Positions 25,751-40,300 of a stretch of DNA of 64,000 bases are shown piece by piece. The position numbers and the translations under genes are program-made. Under the pieces are notes generated by a model. The model saw only the letters and a program-made list of their open reading frames with translations, did not search any database and was not told where the DNA came from. Source of the DNA: Bursaphelenchus xylophilus (lineage: Eukaryota > Nematoda > Chromadorea > Rhabditida > Aphelenchoididae); contig CAJFCV020000002.1 of the NCBI GenBank assembly GCA_904066235.2, positions 8,246,001 to 8,310,000 of the forward strand. Direction: 5' to 3'. How positions within the stretch are numbered: position 1 is the first letter of the stretch; the number at the start of each line of letters is the position of its first letter.

Positions 25751-28700
25751 AAAAAATAAGGTGAATTAGAGATGTCGGAGTGAATTGACGTGACCTACAC
25801 CATTTGAAACCTTACGGAATGAAATTTCAAAATCCCAAGTTTCATCTTTTTTGGAGCCAAACTGCGCCCGTACCAGCCCGAACACTCTGATATTACACTA
25901 GGCACTAATAAAAAATAAAGTGAATTAGAGATGTCGGAGTGAATTGACGTGACCTACACCATTTCAAACCTTACGGAATGGAATTTCAAAATCCCAAGTT
26001 TCATCTTTTTTGGAGCCAAACTGCGCCCGTACCAGCCCGAACACTCTGATATTACACTAGGCACTAATAAAAAATAAGGTGAATTAGAGATGTCGGAGTG
26101 AATTCACGTGACCTACACCATTTGAAACCTTACGGAATGAAATTTCAAAATCCCAAGTTTCATCTTTTTTGGAGCCAAACTGCGCCCGTACCAGCCCGAA
26201 CACTCTGATATTACACTAGGCACTAATAAAAAATAAAGTGAATTAGAGATGTCGGAGAGAATTGACGTGACCTACACCATTTCAAACCTTACGGAATGAA
26301 ATTTCAAAATCCCAAGTTTCATCTTTTTTGGAGCCAAACTGCGCCCGTACCAGCCCGAACACTCTGATATTACACTAGGCACTAATAAAAAATAAAGTGA
26401 ATTAGAGATGTCGGAGTGAATTGACGTGACCTACACCATTTCAAACCTTACGGAATGAAATTTCAAAATCCCAAGTTTCATCTTTTTTGGAGCCAAACTG
26501 CGCCCGTACCAGCCCGAACACTCTGATATTACACTAGGCACTAATAAAAAATAAAGTGAATTAGAGATGTCGGAGTGAATTGACGTGACCTACACCATTT
26601 GAAACCTTACGGAATGAAATTTCAAAATCCCAAGATTCATCTTTTTTGGAGCCAAACTGCGCCCGTACCAGCCCGAACACTCTGATATTACACTAGGCAC
26701 TAATAAAAAATAAAGTGAATTAGAGATGTCGGAGTGAATTGACGTGACCTACACCATTTGAAACCTTACGGAATGAAATTTCAAAATCCCAAGATTCATC
26801 TTTTTTGGAGCCAAACTGCGCCCGTACCAGCCCGAACACTCTGATATTACACTAGGCACTAATAAAAAATAAAGTGAATTAGAGATGTCGGAGTGAATTG
26901 ACGTGACCTACACCATTTCAAACCTTACGGAATGAAATTTCAAAATCCCAAGATTCATCTTTTTTGGAGCCAAACTGCGCCCGTACCAGCCCGAACACTC
27001 TGATATTTCACTAGGCACTAATAAAAAAAATAAAGTGAATTAGAGATGTCGGAGTGAATTGACGTGACCTACACCATTTGAAACCTTACGGAATGAAATT
27101 TCAAAATCCCAAGTTTCATCATTTTTGGAGCCAAACTGCGCCCGTACCAGCCCGAACACTCTGATATTTCACTAGGCACTAATAAAAAAAATAAAGTGAA
27201 TTAGAGATGTCGGAGTGAATTGACGTGACCTACACCATTTGAAACCTTACGGAATGAAATTTCAAAATCCCAAGATTCATCTTTTTTGGAGCCAAACTGC
27301 GCCCGTACCAGCCCGAACACTCTGATATTACACTAGGCACTAATAAAAAATAAAGTGAATTAGAGATGTCGGAGTGAATTGACGTGACCTACACCATTTC
27401 AAACCTTACGGAATGAAATTTCAAAATCCCAAGTTTCATCTTTTTTGGAGCCAAACTGCGCCCGTACCAGCCCGAACACTCTGATATTACACTAGGCACT
27501 AATAAAAAATAAAGTGAATTAGAGATGTCGGAGTGAATTGACGTGACCTACACCATTTGAAACCTTACGGAATGAAATTTCAAAATCCCAAGTTTCATCT
27601 TTTTTGGAGCCAAACTGCGCCCGTACCAGCCCGAAAACTCTGATATTACACTAGGCACTAATAAAAAATAAAGTGAATTAGAGATGTCGGAGTGAATTGA
27701 CGTGACCTACACCATTTGAAACCTTACGGAATGAAATTTCAAAATCCCAAGTTTCATCTTTTTTGGAGCCAAACTGCGCCCGTACCAGCCCGAACACTCT
27801 GATATTACACTAGGCACTAATAAAAAATAAAGTGAATTAGAGATGTCGGAGTGAATTGACGTGACCTACACCATTTGAAACCTTACGGAATGAAATTTCA
27901 AAATCCCAAGTTTCATCTTTTTTGGAGCCAAACTGCGCCCGTACCAGCCCGAAAACTCTGATATTACACTAGGCACTAATAAAAAATAAAGTGAATTAGA
28001 GATGTCGGAGTGAATTGACGTGACCTACACCATTTGAAACCTTACGGAATGAAATTTCAAAATCCCAAGTTTCATCTTTTTTTGGAGCCAAACTGCGCCC
28101 GTACCAGCCCGAAAACTCTGATATTACACTAGGCACTAATAAAAAATAAAGTGAATTAGAGATGTCGGAGTGAATTGACGTGACCTACACCATTTGAAAC
28201 CTTACGGAATGAAATTTCAAAATCCCAAGTTTCATCTTTTTTTGGAGCCAAACTGCGCCCGTACCAGCCCGAAAACTCTGATATTACACTAGGCACTAAT
28301 AAAAAATAAAGTGAATTAGAGATGTCGGAGTGAATTGACGTGACCTACACCATTTCAAACCTTACGGAATGAAATTTCAAAATCCCAAGTTTCATCTTTT
28401 TTGGAGCCAAACTGCGCCCGTACCAGCCCGAACACTCTGATATTACACTAGGCACTAATAAAAAATAAAGTGAATTAGAGATGTCGGAGTGAATTGACGT
28501 GACCTACACCATTTGAAACCTTACGGAATGAAATTTCAAAATCCCAAGTTTCATCTTTTTTGGAGCCAAACTGCGCCCGTACCAGCCCGAAAACTCTGAT
28601 ATTACACTAGGCACTAATAAAAAATAAAGTGAATTAGAGATGTCGGAGTGAATTGACGTGACCTACACCATTTGAAACCTTACGGAATGAAATTTCAAAA

Positions 28701-31700
28701 TCCCAAGTTTCATCTTTTTTGGAGCCAAACTGCGCCCGTACCAGCCCGAACACTCTGATATTACACTAGGCACTAATAAAAAATAAAGTGAATTAGAGAT
28801 GTCGGAGTGAATTGACGTGACCTACACCATTTGAAACCTTACGGAATGAAATTTCAAAATCCCAAGTTTCATCTTTTTTGGAGCCAAACTGCGCCCGTAC
28901 CAGCCCGAACACTCTGATATTACACTAGGCATTAATAAAAAATAAAGTGAATTAGAGATGTCGGAGTGAATTGACGTGACCTACACCATTTGAAACCTTA
29001 CGGAATGGAATTTCAAAATCCCAAGTTTCATCTTTTTTGGAGCCAAACTGCGCCCGTACCAGCCCGAAAACTCTGATATTACACTAGGCACTAATAAAAA
29101 ATAAAGTGAATTAGAGATGTCGGAGTGAATTGACGTGACCTACACCATTTGAAACCTTACGGAATGAAATTTCAAAATCCCAAGATTCATCTTTTTTGGA
29201 GCCAAACTGCGCCCGTACCAGCCCGAACACTCTGATATTTCACTAGGCACTAATAAAAAAAATAAAGTGAACTAGAGATGTCGGAGTGAATTGACGTGAC
29301 CTACACCATTTCAAACCTTACGGAATGAAATTTCAAAATCCCAAGTTTCATCTTTTTTGGAGCCAAACTGCGCCCGTACCAGCCCGAACACTCTGATATT
29401 ACACTAGGCACTAATAAAAAATAAAGTGAATTAGAGATGTCGGAGTGAATTGACGTGACCTACACCATTTGAAACCTTACGGAATGGAATTTCAAAATCC
29501 CAAGTTTCATCTTTTTTGGAGCCAAACTGCGCCCGTACCAGCCCGAAAACTCTGATATTACACTAGGCACTAATAAAAAATAAAGTGAATTAGAGATGTC
29601 GGAGTGAATTGACGTGACCTACACCATTTGAAACCTTACGGAATGAAATTTCAAAATCCCAAGATTCATCTTTTTTGGAGCCAAACTGCGCCCGTACCAG
29701 CCCGAACACTCTGATATTTCACTAGGCACTAATAAAAAAAATAAAGTGAACTAGAGATGTCGGAGTGAATTGACGTGACCTACACCATTTCAAACCTTAC
29801 GGAATGAAATTTCAAAATCCCAAGTTTCATCTTTTTGGAGCCAAACTGCGCCCGTACCAGCCCGAACACTCTGATATTACACTAGGCACTAATAAAAAAT
29901 AAAGTGAATTAGAGATGTCGGAGTGAATTGACGTGACCTACACCATTTGAAACCTTACGGAATGAAATTTCAAAATCCCAAGTTTCATCTTTTTTGGAGC
30001 CAAACTGCGCCCGTACCAGCCCGAAAACTCTGATATTACACTAGGCACTAATAAAAAATAAAGTGAATTAGAGATGTCGGAGTGAATTGACGTGACCTAC
30101 ACCATTTGAAACCTTACGGAATGAAATTTCAAAATCCCAAGTTTCATCTTTTTTGGAGCCAAACTGCGCCCGTACCAGCCCGAACACTCTGATATTACAC
30201 TAGGCACTAATAAAAAATAAAGTGAATTAGAGATGTCGGAGTGAATTGACGCGACCTACACCATTTGAAACCTTACGGAATGAAATTTCAAAATCCCAAG
30301 TTTCATCTTTTTTGGAGCCAAACTGCGCCCGTACCAGCCCGAACACTCTGATATTACACTAGGCACTAATAAAAAATAAAGTGAATTAGAGATGTCGGAG
30401 TGAATTGACGTGACCTACACCATTTGAAACCTTATGGAATGAAATTTCAAAATCCCAAGTTTCATCTTTTTTGGAGCCAAACTGCGCCCGTACCAGCCCG
30501 AACACTCTGATATTACACTAGGCACTAATAAAAAATAAAGTGAATTAGAGATGTCGGAGTGAATTGACGTGACCTACACCATTTGAAACCTTACGGAATG
30601 AAATTTCAAAATCCCAAGTTTCATCTTTTTTGGAGCCAAACTGCGCCCGTACCAGCCCGAACACTCTGATATTATACTAGGCACTAATAAAAAATAAAGT
30701 GAATTAGAGATGTCGGAGTGAATTGACGTGACCTACACCATTTGAAACCTTACGGAATGAAATTTCAAAATCCCAAGATTCATCTTTTTGGAGCCAAACT
30801 GCGCCCGTACCAGCCCGAACACTCTGATATTACACTAGGCACTAATAAAAAATAAAGTGAATTAGAGATGTCGGAGTGAATTGACGTGACCTACACCATT
30901 TGAAACCTTACGGAATGAAATTTCAAAATCCCAAGATTCATCTTTTTTGGAGCCAAACTGCGCCCGTACCAGCCCGAACACTCTGATATTATACTAGGCA
31001 CTAATAAAAAATAAAGTGAATAAGAGATGTCGGAGTGAATTGACGTGACCTACACCATTTGAAACCTTACGGAATGAAATTTCAAAATCCCAAGATTCAT
31101 CTTTTTTGGAGCCAAACTGCGCCCGTACCAGCCCGAACACTCTGATATTACACTAGGCACTAATAAAAAATAAAGTGAATTAGAGATGTCGGAGTGAATT
31201 GATGTGACCTACACCATTTGAAACCTTACGGAATGAAATTTCAAAATCCCAAGTTTCATCTTTTTTGGAGCCAAACTGCGCCCGTACCAGCCCGAACACT
31301 CTGATATTACACTAGGCACTAATAAAAAATAAAGTGAATTAGAGATGTCGGAGTGAATTGACGTGACCTACACCATTTGAAACCTTACGGAATGAAATTT
31401 CAAAATCCCAAGTTTCATCTTTTTTGGAGCCAAACTGCGCCCGTACCAGCCCGAACACTCTGATATTATACTAGGCACTAATAAAAAATAAAGTGAATTA
31501 GAGATGTCGGAGTTAATTGACGTGACCTACACCATTTGAAACCTTACGAAATGGAATTTCAAAATCCCAAGATTCATCTTTTTTGGAGCCAAACTGCGCC
31601 CGTACCAGCCCGAACACTCTGATATTACACTAGGCACTAATAAAAAATAAAGTGAATTAGAGATGTCGGAGTGAATTGACGTGACCTACACCATTTGAAA

Positions 31701-34700
31701 CCTTACGGAATGAAATTTCAAAATCCCAAGATTCATCTTTTTTGGAGCCAAACTGCGCCCGTACCAGCCCGAACACTCTGATATTACACTAGGCACTAAT
31801 AAAAAATAAAGTGAATTAGAGATGTCGGAGTGAATTGATGTGACCTACACCATTTGAAACCTTACGGAATGAAATTTCAAAATCCCAAGTTTCATCTTTT
31901 TTGGAGCCAAACTGCGCCCGTACCAGCCCGAACACTCTGATATTACACTAGGCACTAATAAAAAATAAAGTGAATTAGAGATGTCGGAGTGAATTGACGT
32001 GACCTACACCATTTGAAACCTTACGGAATGAAATTTCAAAATCCCAAGTTTCATCTTTTTTGGAGCCAAACTGCGCCCGTACCAGCCCGAACACTCTGAT
32101 ATTATACTAGGCACTAATAAAAAATAAAGTGAATTAGAGATGTCGGAGTTAATTGACGTGACCTACACCATTTGAAACCTTACGGAATGGAATTTCAAAA
32201 TCCCAAGATTCATCTTTTTTGGAGCCAAACTGCGCCCGTACCAGCCCGAACACTCTGATATTACACTAGGCACTAATAAAAAATAAAGTGAATTAGAGAT
32301 GTCGGAGTGAATTGACGTGACCTACACCATTTGAAACCTTACGGAATGAAATTTCAAAATCCCAAGATTCATCTTTTTTGGAGCCAAACTGCGCCCGTAC
32401 CAGCCCGAACACTCTGATATTACACTAGGCACAAATAAAAAATAAAGTGAATTAGAGATGTCGGAGTGAATCGACGTGACCTACACCATTTGAAACCTTA
32501 CGGAATGAAATTTCAAAATCCCAAGATTCATTTTTTTGGAGCCAAACTGCGCCCGTACCAGCCCGAACACTCTGATATTTCACTAGGCACTAATAAAAAA
32601 ATAAAGTGAATTAGAGATGTCGGAGTGAATTGACGTGACCTACACCATTTGAAACCTTACGGGATGAAATTTCAAAATCCCAAGTTTCATCTTTTTTGGA
32701 GCCAAACTGCGCCCGTACCAGCCCGAACACTCTGATATTATACTAGACACTAATAAAAAATAAAGTGAATTAGAGATGTCGGAGTGAATTGACGTGACCT
32801 ACACCATTTGAAACCTTACGGAATGAAATTTGGAAATCCCAAGATTCATCTTTTTTGGAGCCAAACTGCGCCCGTACCAGCCCGAACACTCTGATATTAT
32901 ACTAGGCACTAATAAAAAATAAAGTGAATTAGAGATGTCGGAGTGAATTGACGTGACCCACACCATTTGAAACCTTACGGAATGAAATTTCAAAATCCCA
33001 AGTTTCATCTTTTTTGGAGCCAAACTGCGCCCGTACCAGCCCGAACACTCTGATATTACACTAGGCACTAATAAAAAATAAGGTGAATTAGAGATGTCGG
33101 AGTGAATTAACGTGACCTACACCATTTGAAACCTTACGGAATGAAATTTCAAAATCCCAAGTTTCATCTTTTTTGGAGCCAAACTGCGCCCGTACCAGCC
33201 CGAACACTCTGATATTACACTAGGCACTAATAAAAAATAAAGTGAATTAGAGATGTCGGAGTGAATTGACGTGACCTACACCATTTCAAACCTTACGGAA
33301 TGGAATTTCAAAATCCCAAGTTTCATCTTTTTTGGAGCCAAACTGCGCCCGTACCAGCCCGAACACTCTGATATTACACTAGGCACTAATAAAAAATAAG
33401 GTGAATTAGAGATGTCGGAGTGAATTGACGTGACCTACACCATTTGAAACCTTACGGAATGAAATTTCAAAATCCCAAGTTTCATCTTTTTTGGAGCCAA
33501 ACTGCGCCCGTACCAGCCCGAACACTCTGATATTACACTAGGCACTAATAAAAAATAAGGTGAATTAGAGATGTCGGAGTGAATTGACGTGACCTACACC
33601 ATTTGAAACCTTACGGAATGAAATTTCAAAATCCCAAGTTTCATCTTTTTTGGAGCCAAACTGCGCCCGTACCAGCCCGAACACTCTGATATTACACTAG
33701 GCACTAATAAAAAATAAAATGAATTAGAGATGTCGGAGTGAATTGACGTGACCTACACCATTTCAAACCTTACGGAATGGAATTTCAAAATCCCAAGTTT
33801 CATCTTTTTTGGAGCCAAACTGCGCCCGTACCAGCCCGAACACTCTGATATTACACTAGGCACTAATAAAAAATAAGGTGAATTAGAGATGTCGGAGTGA
33901 TTTGACGTGACCTACACCATTTGAAACCTTACGGAATGAAATTTCAAAATCCCAAGTTTCATCTTTTTTGGAGCCAAACTGCGCCCGTACCAGCCCGAAC
34001 ACTCTGATATTACACTAGGCACTAATAAAAAATAAAGTGAATTAGAGATGTCGGAGTGAATTGACGTGACCTACACCATTTCAAACCTTACGGAATGAAA
34101 TTTCAAAATCCCAAGTTTCATCTTTTTTGGAGCCAAACTGCGCCCGTACCAGCCCGAACACTCTGATATTACACTAGGCACTAATAAAAAATAAAGTGAA
34201 TTAGAGATGTCGGAGTGAATTGACGTGACCTACACCATTTGAAACCTTACGGAATGAAATTTCAAAATCCCAAGTTTCATCTTTTTTGGAGCCAAACTGC
34301 GCCCGTACCAGCCCGAACACTCTGATATTACACTAGGCACTAATAAAAAATAAGGTGAATTAGAGATGTCGGAGTGAATTGACGTGACCTACACCATTTG
34401 AAACCTTACGGAATGAAATTTCAAAATCCCAAGTTTCATCTTTTTTGGAGCCAAACTGCGCCCGTACCAGCCCGAACACTCTGATATTACACTAGGCACT
34501 AATAAAAAATAAAGTGAATTAGAGATGTCGGAGTGAATTGACGTGACCTACACCATTTGAAACCTTACGGAATGAAATTTCAAAATCCCAAGTTTCATCT
34601 TTTTTGGAGCCAAACTGCGCCCGTACCAGCCCGAACACTCTGATATTACACTAGGCACTAATAAAAAATAAAGTGAATTAGAGATGTCGGAGTGAATTGA

Positions 34701-34899
34701 CGTGACTTACACCATTTGAAACCTTACGGAATGAAATTTCGAAATCCCATGATTCATCTTTTTTGGAGCCAAACTGCGCCCGTACCAGCCCGAACACTCT
34801 GATATTACACTAGGCACTAATAAAAAATAAAGTGAATTAGAGATGTCGGAGTGAATTGACGTGACCTACACCATTTCAAACCTTACGGAATGAAATTTC

Positions 34900-37330
34900 A
34901 AAATCCCAAGTTTCATCTTTTTTGGAGCCAAACTGCGCCCGTAATAGCCCGAACACTCTGATATTACACTAGGCACTAATAAAAAATAAAGTGAATTAGA
35001 GATATCGGAGTGAATTGACGTGACCTACACCATTTGAAACCTTACGGAATGAAATTTCAAAATCCCAAGTTTCATCATTTTTGGAGCCAAACTGCGCCCG
35101 TACCAGCCCGAACACTCTGATATTTCACTAGGCCCTAATAAAAAAAATAAAGTGAATTAGAGATGTCGGAGTGAATTGACGTGACCTACACCATTTGAAA
35201 CCTTACGGAATGAAATTTCAAAATCCCAAGATTCATCTTTTTTGGAGCCAAACTGCGCCCGTACCAGCCCGAACACTCTGATATTACACTAGGCACTAAT
35301 AAAAAATAAAGTGAATTAGAGATGTCGGAGTGAATTGACATGACCTACACCATTTCAAACCTTACGGAATGAAATTTCAAAATCCCAAGTTTCATCTTTT
35401 TTGGAGCCAAACTGCGCCCGTACCAGCCCGAACACTCTGATATTACACTAGGCACTAATAAAAAATAAAGTGAATTAGAGATGTCGGAGTGAATTGACGT
35501 GACCTACACCATTTGAAACCTTACGGAATGAAATTTCAAAATCCCAAGATTCATCTTTTTTGGAGCCAAACTGCGCCCGTACCAGCCCGAACACTCTGAT
35601 ATTACACTAGGCACTAATAAAAAATAAGGTGAATTAGAGATGTCGGAGTGAATTGACGTGACCTACACCATTTGAAACCTTACGGAATGAAATTTCAAAA
35701 TCCCAAGTTTCATCTTTTTTGGAGCCAAACTGCGCCCGTACCAGCCCGAACACTCTGATATTACACTAGGCACTAATAAAAAATAAAGTGAATTAGAGAT
35801 GTCGGAGTGAATTGACGTGACCTACACCATTTCAAACCTTACGGAATGAAATTTCAAAATCCCAAGTTTCATCTTTTTTGGAGCCAAACTGCGCCCGTAC
35901 CAGCCCGAACACTCTGATATTACACTAGGCACTAATAAAAAATAAAGTGAATTAGAGATGTCGGAGTGAATTGACGTGACCTACACCATTTGAAACCTTA
36001 CGGAATGAAATTTCAAAATCCCAAGTTTCATCTTTTTTGGAGCCAAACTGCGCCCGTACCAGCCCGAACACTCTGATATTACACTAGGCACTAATAAAAA
36101 ATAAGGTGAATTAGAGATGTCGGAGTGAATTGACGTGACCTACACCATTTGAAACCTTACGGAATGAAATTTCAAAATCCCAAGTTTCATCTTTTTTGGA
36201 GCCAAACTGCGCCCGTACCAGCCCGAACACTCTGATATTACACTAGGCACTAATAAAAAATAAAGTGAATTAGAGATGTCGGAGTGAATTGACGTGACCT
36301 ACACCATTTGAAACCTTACGGAATGAAATTTCAAAATCCCAAGTTTCATCTTTTTTGGAGCCAAACTGCGCCCGTACCAGCCCGAACACTCTGATATTAC
36401 ACTAGGCACTAATAAAAAATAAGGTGAATTAGAGATGTCGGAGTGAATTGACGTGACCTACACCATTTGAAACCTTACGGAATGAAATTTCAAAATCCCA
36501 AGTTTCATCTTTTTGGAGCCAAACTGCGCCCGTACCAGCCCGAACACTCTGATATTACACTAGGCACTAATAAAAAATAAAGTGAATTAGAGATGTCGGA
36601 GTGAATTGACGTGACTTACACCATTTGAAACCTTACGGAATGAAATTTCAAAATCCCAAGATTCATCTTTTTTGGAGCCAAACTGCGCCCGTACCAGCCC
36701 GAACACTCTGATATTACACTAGGCACTAATAAAAAATAAAGTGAATTAGAGATGTCGGAGTGAATTGACGTGACCTACACCATTTGAAACTTTACGGAAT
36801 GAAATTTCAAAATCCCAAGTTTCATCTTTTTTGGAGCCAAACTGCGCCCGTACCAGCCCGAACACTCTGATATTACACTAGGCACTAATAAAAAATAAAG
36901 TGAATTAGAGATGTCGGAGTGAATTGACGTGACTTACACCATTTGAAACCTTACGGAATGAAATTTCAAAATCCCAAGATTCATCTTTTTTGGAGCCAAA
37001 CTGCGCCCGTACCAGCCCGAACACTCTGATATTACACTAGGCACTAATAAAAAATAAAGTGAATTAGAGATGTCGGAGTGAATTGACGTGACCTACACCA
37101 TTTCAAACCTTACGGAATGAAATTTCAAAATCCCAAGTTTCATCTTTTTTGGAGCCAAACTGCGCCCGTAATAGCCCGAACACTCTGATATTACACTAGG
37201 CACTAATAAAAAATAAAGTGAATTAGAGATGTCGGAGTGAATTGACGTGACCTACACCATTTGAAACCTTACGGAATGAAATTTCAAAATCCCAAGTTTC
37301 ATAATTTTTGGAGCCAAACTGCGCCCGTAC
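34900..37330. repeat. Fourteen-unit (~2227-bp) duplication inside the satellite
   Basis: The rare variant CGTAATAGCCC occurs at about 34941 and 37168. In the next unit after each, the CATCTTTTTT tract is altered to CATCATTTTT and CATAATTTTT respectively, suggesting a shared origin with later change. Confidence 0.6.
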
Positions 37331-40300
37331 CAGCCCGAACACTCTGATATTACACTAGGCACTAATAAAAAATAAAGTGAATTAGAGATGTCGGAGTGAA
37401 TTGACGTGACCTACACCATTTGAAACCTTACGGAATGAAATTTCAAAATCCCAAGATTCATCTTTTTTGGAGCCAAACTGCGCCCGTACCAGCCCGAACA
37501 CTCTGATATTTCACTAGGCACTAATAAAAAAATAAAGTGAATTAGAGATGTCGGAGTGAATTGACGTGACCTACACCATTTGAAACCTTACGGAATGAAA
37601 TTTCAAAATCCCAAGATTCATTTTTTTGGAGCCAAACTGCGCCCGTACCAGCCCGAACACTCTGATATTTCACTAGGCACTAATAAAAAAATAAAGTGAA
37701 TTAGAGATGTCGGAGTGAATTGACGTGACCTACACCATTTGAAACCTTACGGAATGAAATTTCAAAATCCCAAGATTCATTTTTTTGGAGCCAAACTGCG
37801 CCCGTACCAGCCCGAACACTCTGATATTTCACTAGGCACTAATAAAAAAATAAAGTGAATTAGAGATGTCGGAGTGAATTGACGTGACCTACACCATTTG
37901 AAACCTTACGGAATGAAATTTCAAAATCCCAAGATTCATTTTTTTTGGAGCCAAACTGCGCCCGTACCAGCCCGAACACTCTGATATTTCACTAGGCACT
38001 AATAAAAAAAATAAAGTGAATTAGAGATGTCGGAGTGAATTGACGTGACCTACACCATTTGAAACCTTACGGGATGAAATTTCAAAATCCCAAGTTTCAT
38101 CTTTTTTGGAGCCAAACTGCGCCCGTACCAGCCCGAACACTCTGATATTATACTAGACACTAATAAAAAATAAAGTGAATTAGAGATGTCGGAGTGAATT
38201 GACGTGACCTACACCATTTGAAACCTTACGGAATGAAATTTGGAAATCCCAAGATTCATCTTTTTTGGAGCCAAACTGCGCCCGTACCAGCCCGAACACT
38301 CTGATATTACACTAGGCACTAATAAAAAATAAAGTGAATTAGAGATGTCGGAGTGAATTGACGTGACCTACACCATTTGAAACCTTACGGAATGAAATTT
38401 CAAAATCCCAAGATTCATCTTTTTTGGAGCCAAACTGCGCCCGTACCAGCCCGAACACTCTGATATTACACTAGGCACTAATAAAAAATAAAGTGAATTA
38501 GAGATGTCGGAGTGAATTGACGTGACCTACACCATTTGAAACCTTACGGAATGAAATTTCAAAATCCCAAGTTTCATCTTTTTTGGAGCCAAACTGCGCC
38601 CGTACCAGCCCGAACACTCTGATATTATACTAGGCACTAATAAAAAATAAAGTGAATTAGAGATGTCGGAGTGAATTGACGTGACCTACACCATTTGAAA
38701 CCTTACGGAATGAAATTTCAAAATCCCAAGATTCATCTTTTTTGGAGCCAAACTGCGCCCGTACCAGCCCGAACACTCTGATATTACACTAGGCACTAAT
38801 AAAAAATAAAGTGAATTAGAGATGTCGGAGTGAATTGACGTGACCTACACCATTTGAAACCTTACGGGATGAAATTTCAAAATCCCAAGATTCATTTTTT
38901 TTGGAGCCAAACTGCGCCCGTACCAGCCCGAACACTCTGATATTTCACTAGGCACTAATAAAAAAATAAAGTGAATTAGAGATGTCGGAGTGAATTGACG
39001 TGACCTACACCATTTGAAACCTTACGGAATGAAATTTCAAAATCCCAAGACTCATTTTTTTTGGAGCCAAACTGCGCCCGTACCAGCCCGAACACTCTGA
39101 TATTTCACTAGGCACTAATAAAAAAAATAAAGTGAATTAGAGATGTCGGAGTGAATTGACGTGACCTACACCATTTGAAACCTTACGGGATGAAATTTCA
39201 AAATCCCAAGTTTCATCTTTTTTGGAGCCAAACTGCGCCCGTACCAGCCCGAACACTCTGATATTATACTAGACACTAATAAAAAATAAAGTGAATTAGA
39301 GATGTCGGAGTGAATTGACGTGACCTACACCATTTGAAACCTTACGGAATGAAATTTGGAAATCCCAAGATTCATCTTTTTGGAGCCAAACTGCGCCCGT
39401 ACCAGCCCGAACACTCTGATATTATACTAGGCACTAATAAAAAATAAAGTGAATTAGAGATGTCGGAGTGAATTGACGTGACCTACACCATTTGAAACCT
39501 TACGGAATGAAATTTCAAAATCCCAAGATTCATCTTTTTTGGAGCCAAACTGCGCCCGTACCAGCCCGAACACTCTGATATTATATTAGGCACTAATAAA
39601 AAATAAAGTGAATTAGAGATGTCGGAGTGAATTGACGTGACCTACACCATTTGAAACCTTACGGAATGAAATTTCAAAATCCCAAGATTCATCTTTTTGG
39701 AGCCAAACTGCGCCCGTACCAGCCCGAACACTCTGATATTATATTAGGCACTAATAAAAAATAAAGTGAATTAGAGATGTCGGAGTGAATTGACGTGACC
39801 TACACCATTTGAAACCTTACGGAATGAAATTTCAAAATCAAAAGATTCATCTTTTTTGGAGCCAAACTGCGCCCGTACCAGCCCGAACACTCTGATATTA
39901 TATTAGGCACTAATAAAAAATAAAGTGAATTAGAGATGTCGGAGTGAATTGACGTGACCTACACCATTTGAAACCTTACGGAATGAAATTTCAAAATCCC
40001 AAGATTCATCTTTTTTGGAGCCAAACTGCGCCCGTACCAGCCCGAACACTCTGATATTACACTAGGCACTAATAAAAAATAAAGTGAATTAGAGATGTCG
40101 GAGTGAATTGACGTGACCTACACCATTTGAAACCTTACGGAATGAAATTTCAAAATCCCAAGATTCATCTTTTTTGGAGCCAAACTGCGCCCGTACCAGC
40201 CCGAACACTCTGATATTACACTAGGCACAAATAAAAAATAAAGTGAATTAGAGATGTCGGAGTGAATTGACGTGACCTACACCATTTGAAACCTTACGGG

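Noticed and set aside
32799..33068. 89-residue minus-strand open frame inside the satellite
   Set aside because: The unit is 159 bp (53 codons), so a frame can repeat; a single change (GACCTACACC to GACCCACACC near 32957) removes the stop found in other units. It is repeat noise, not a gene.
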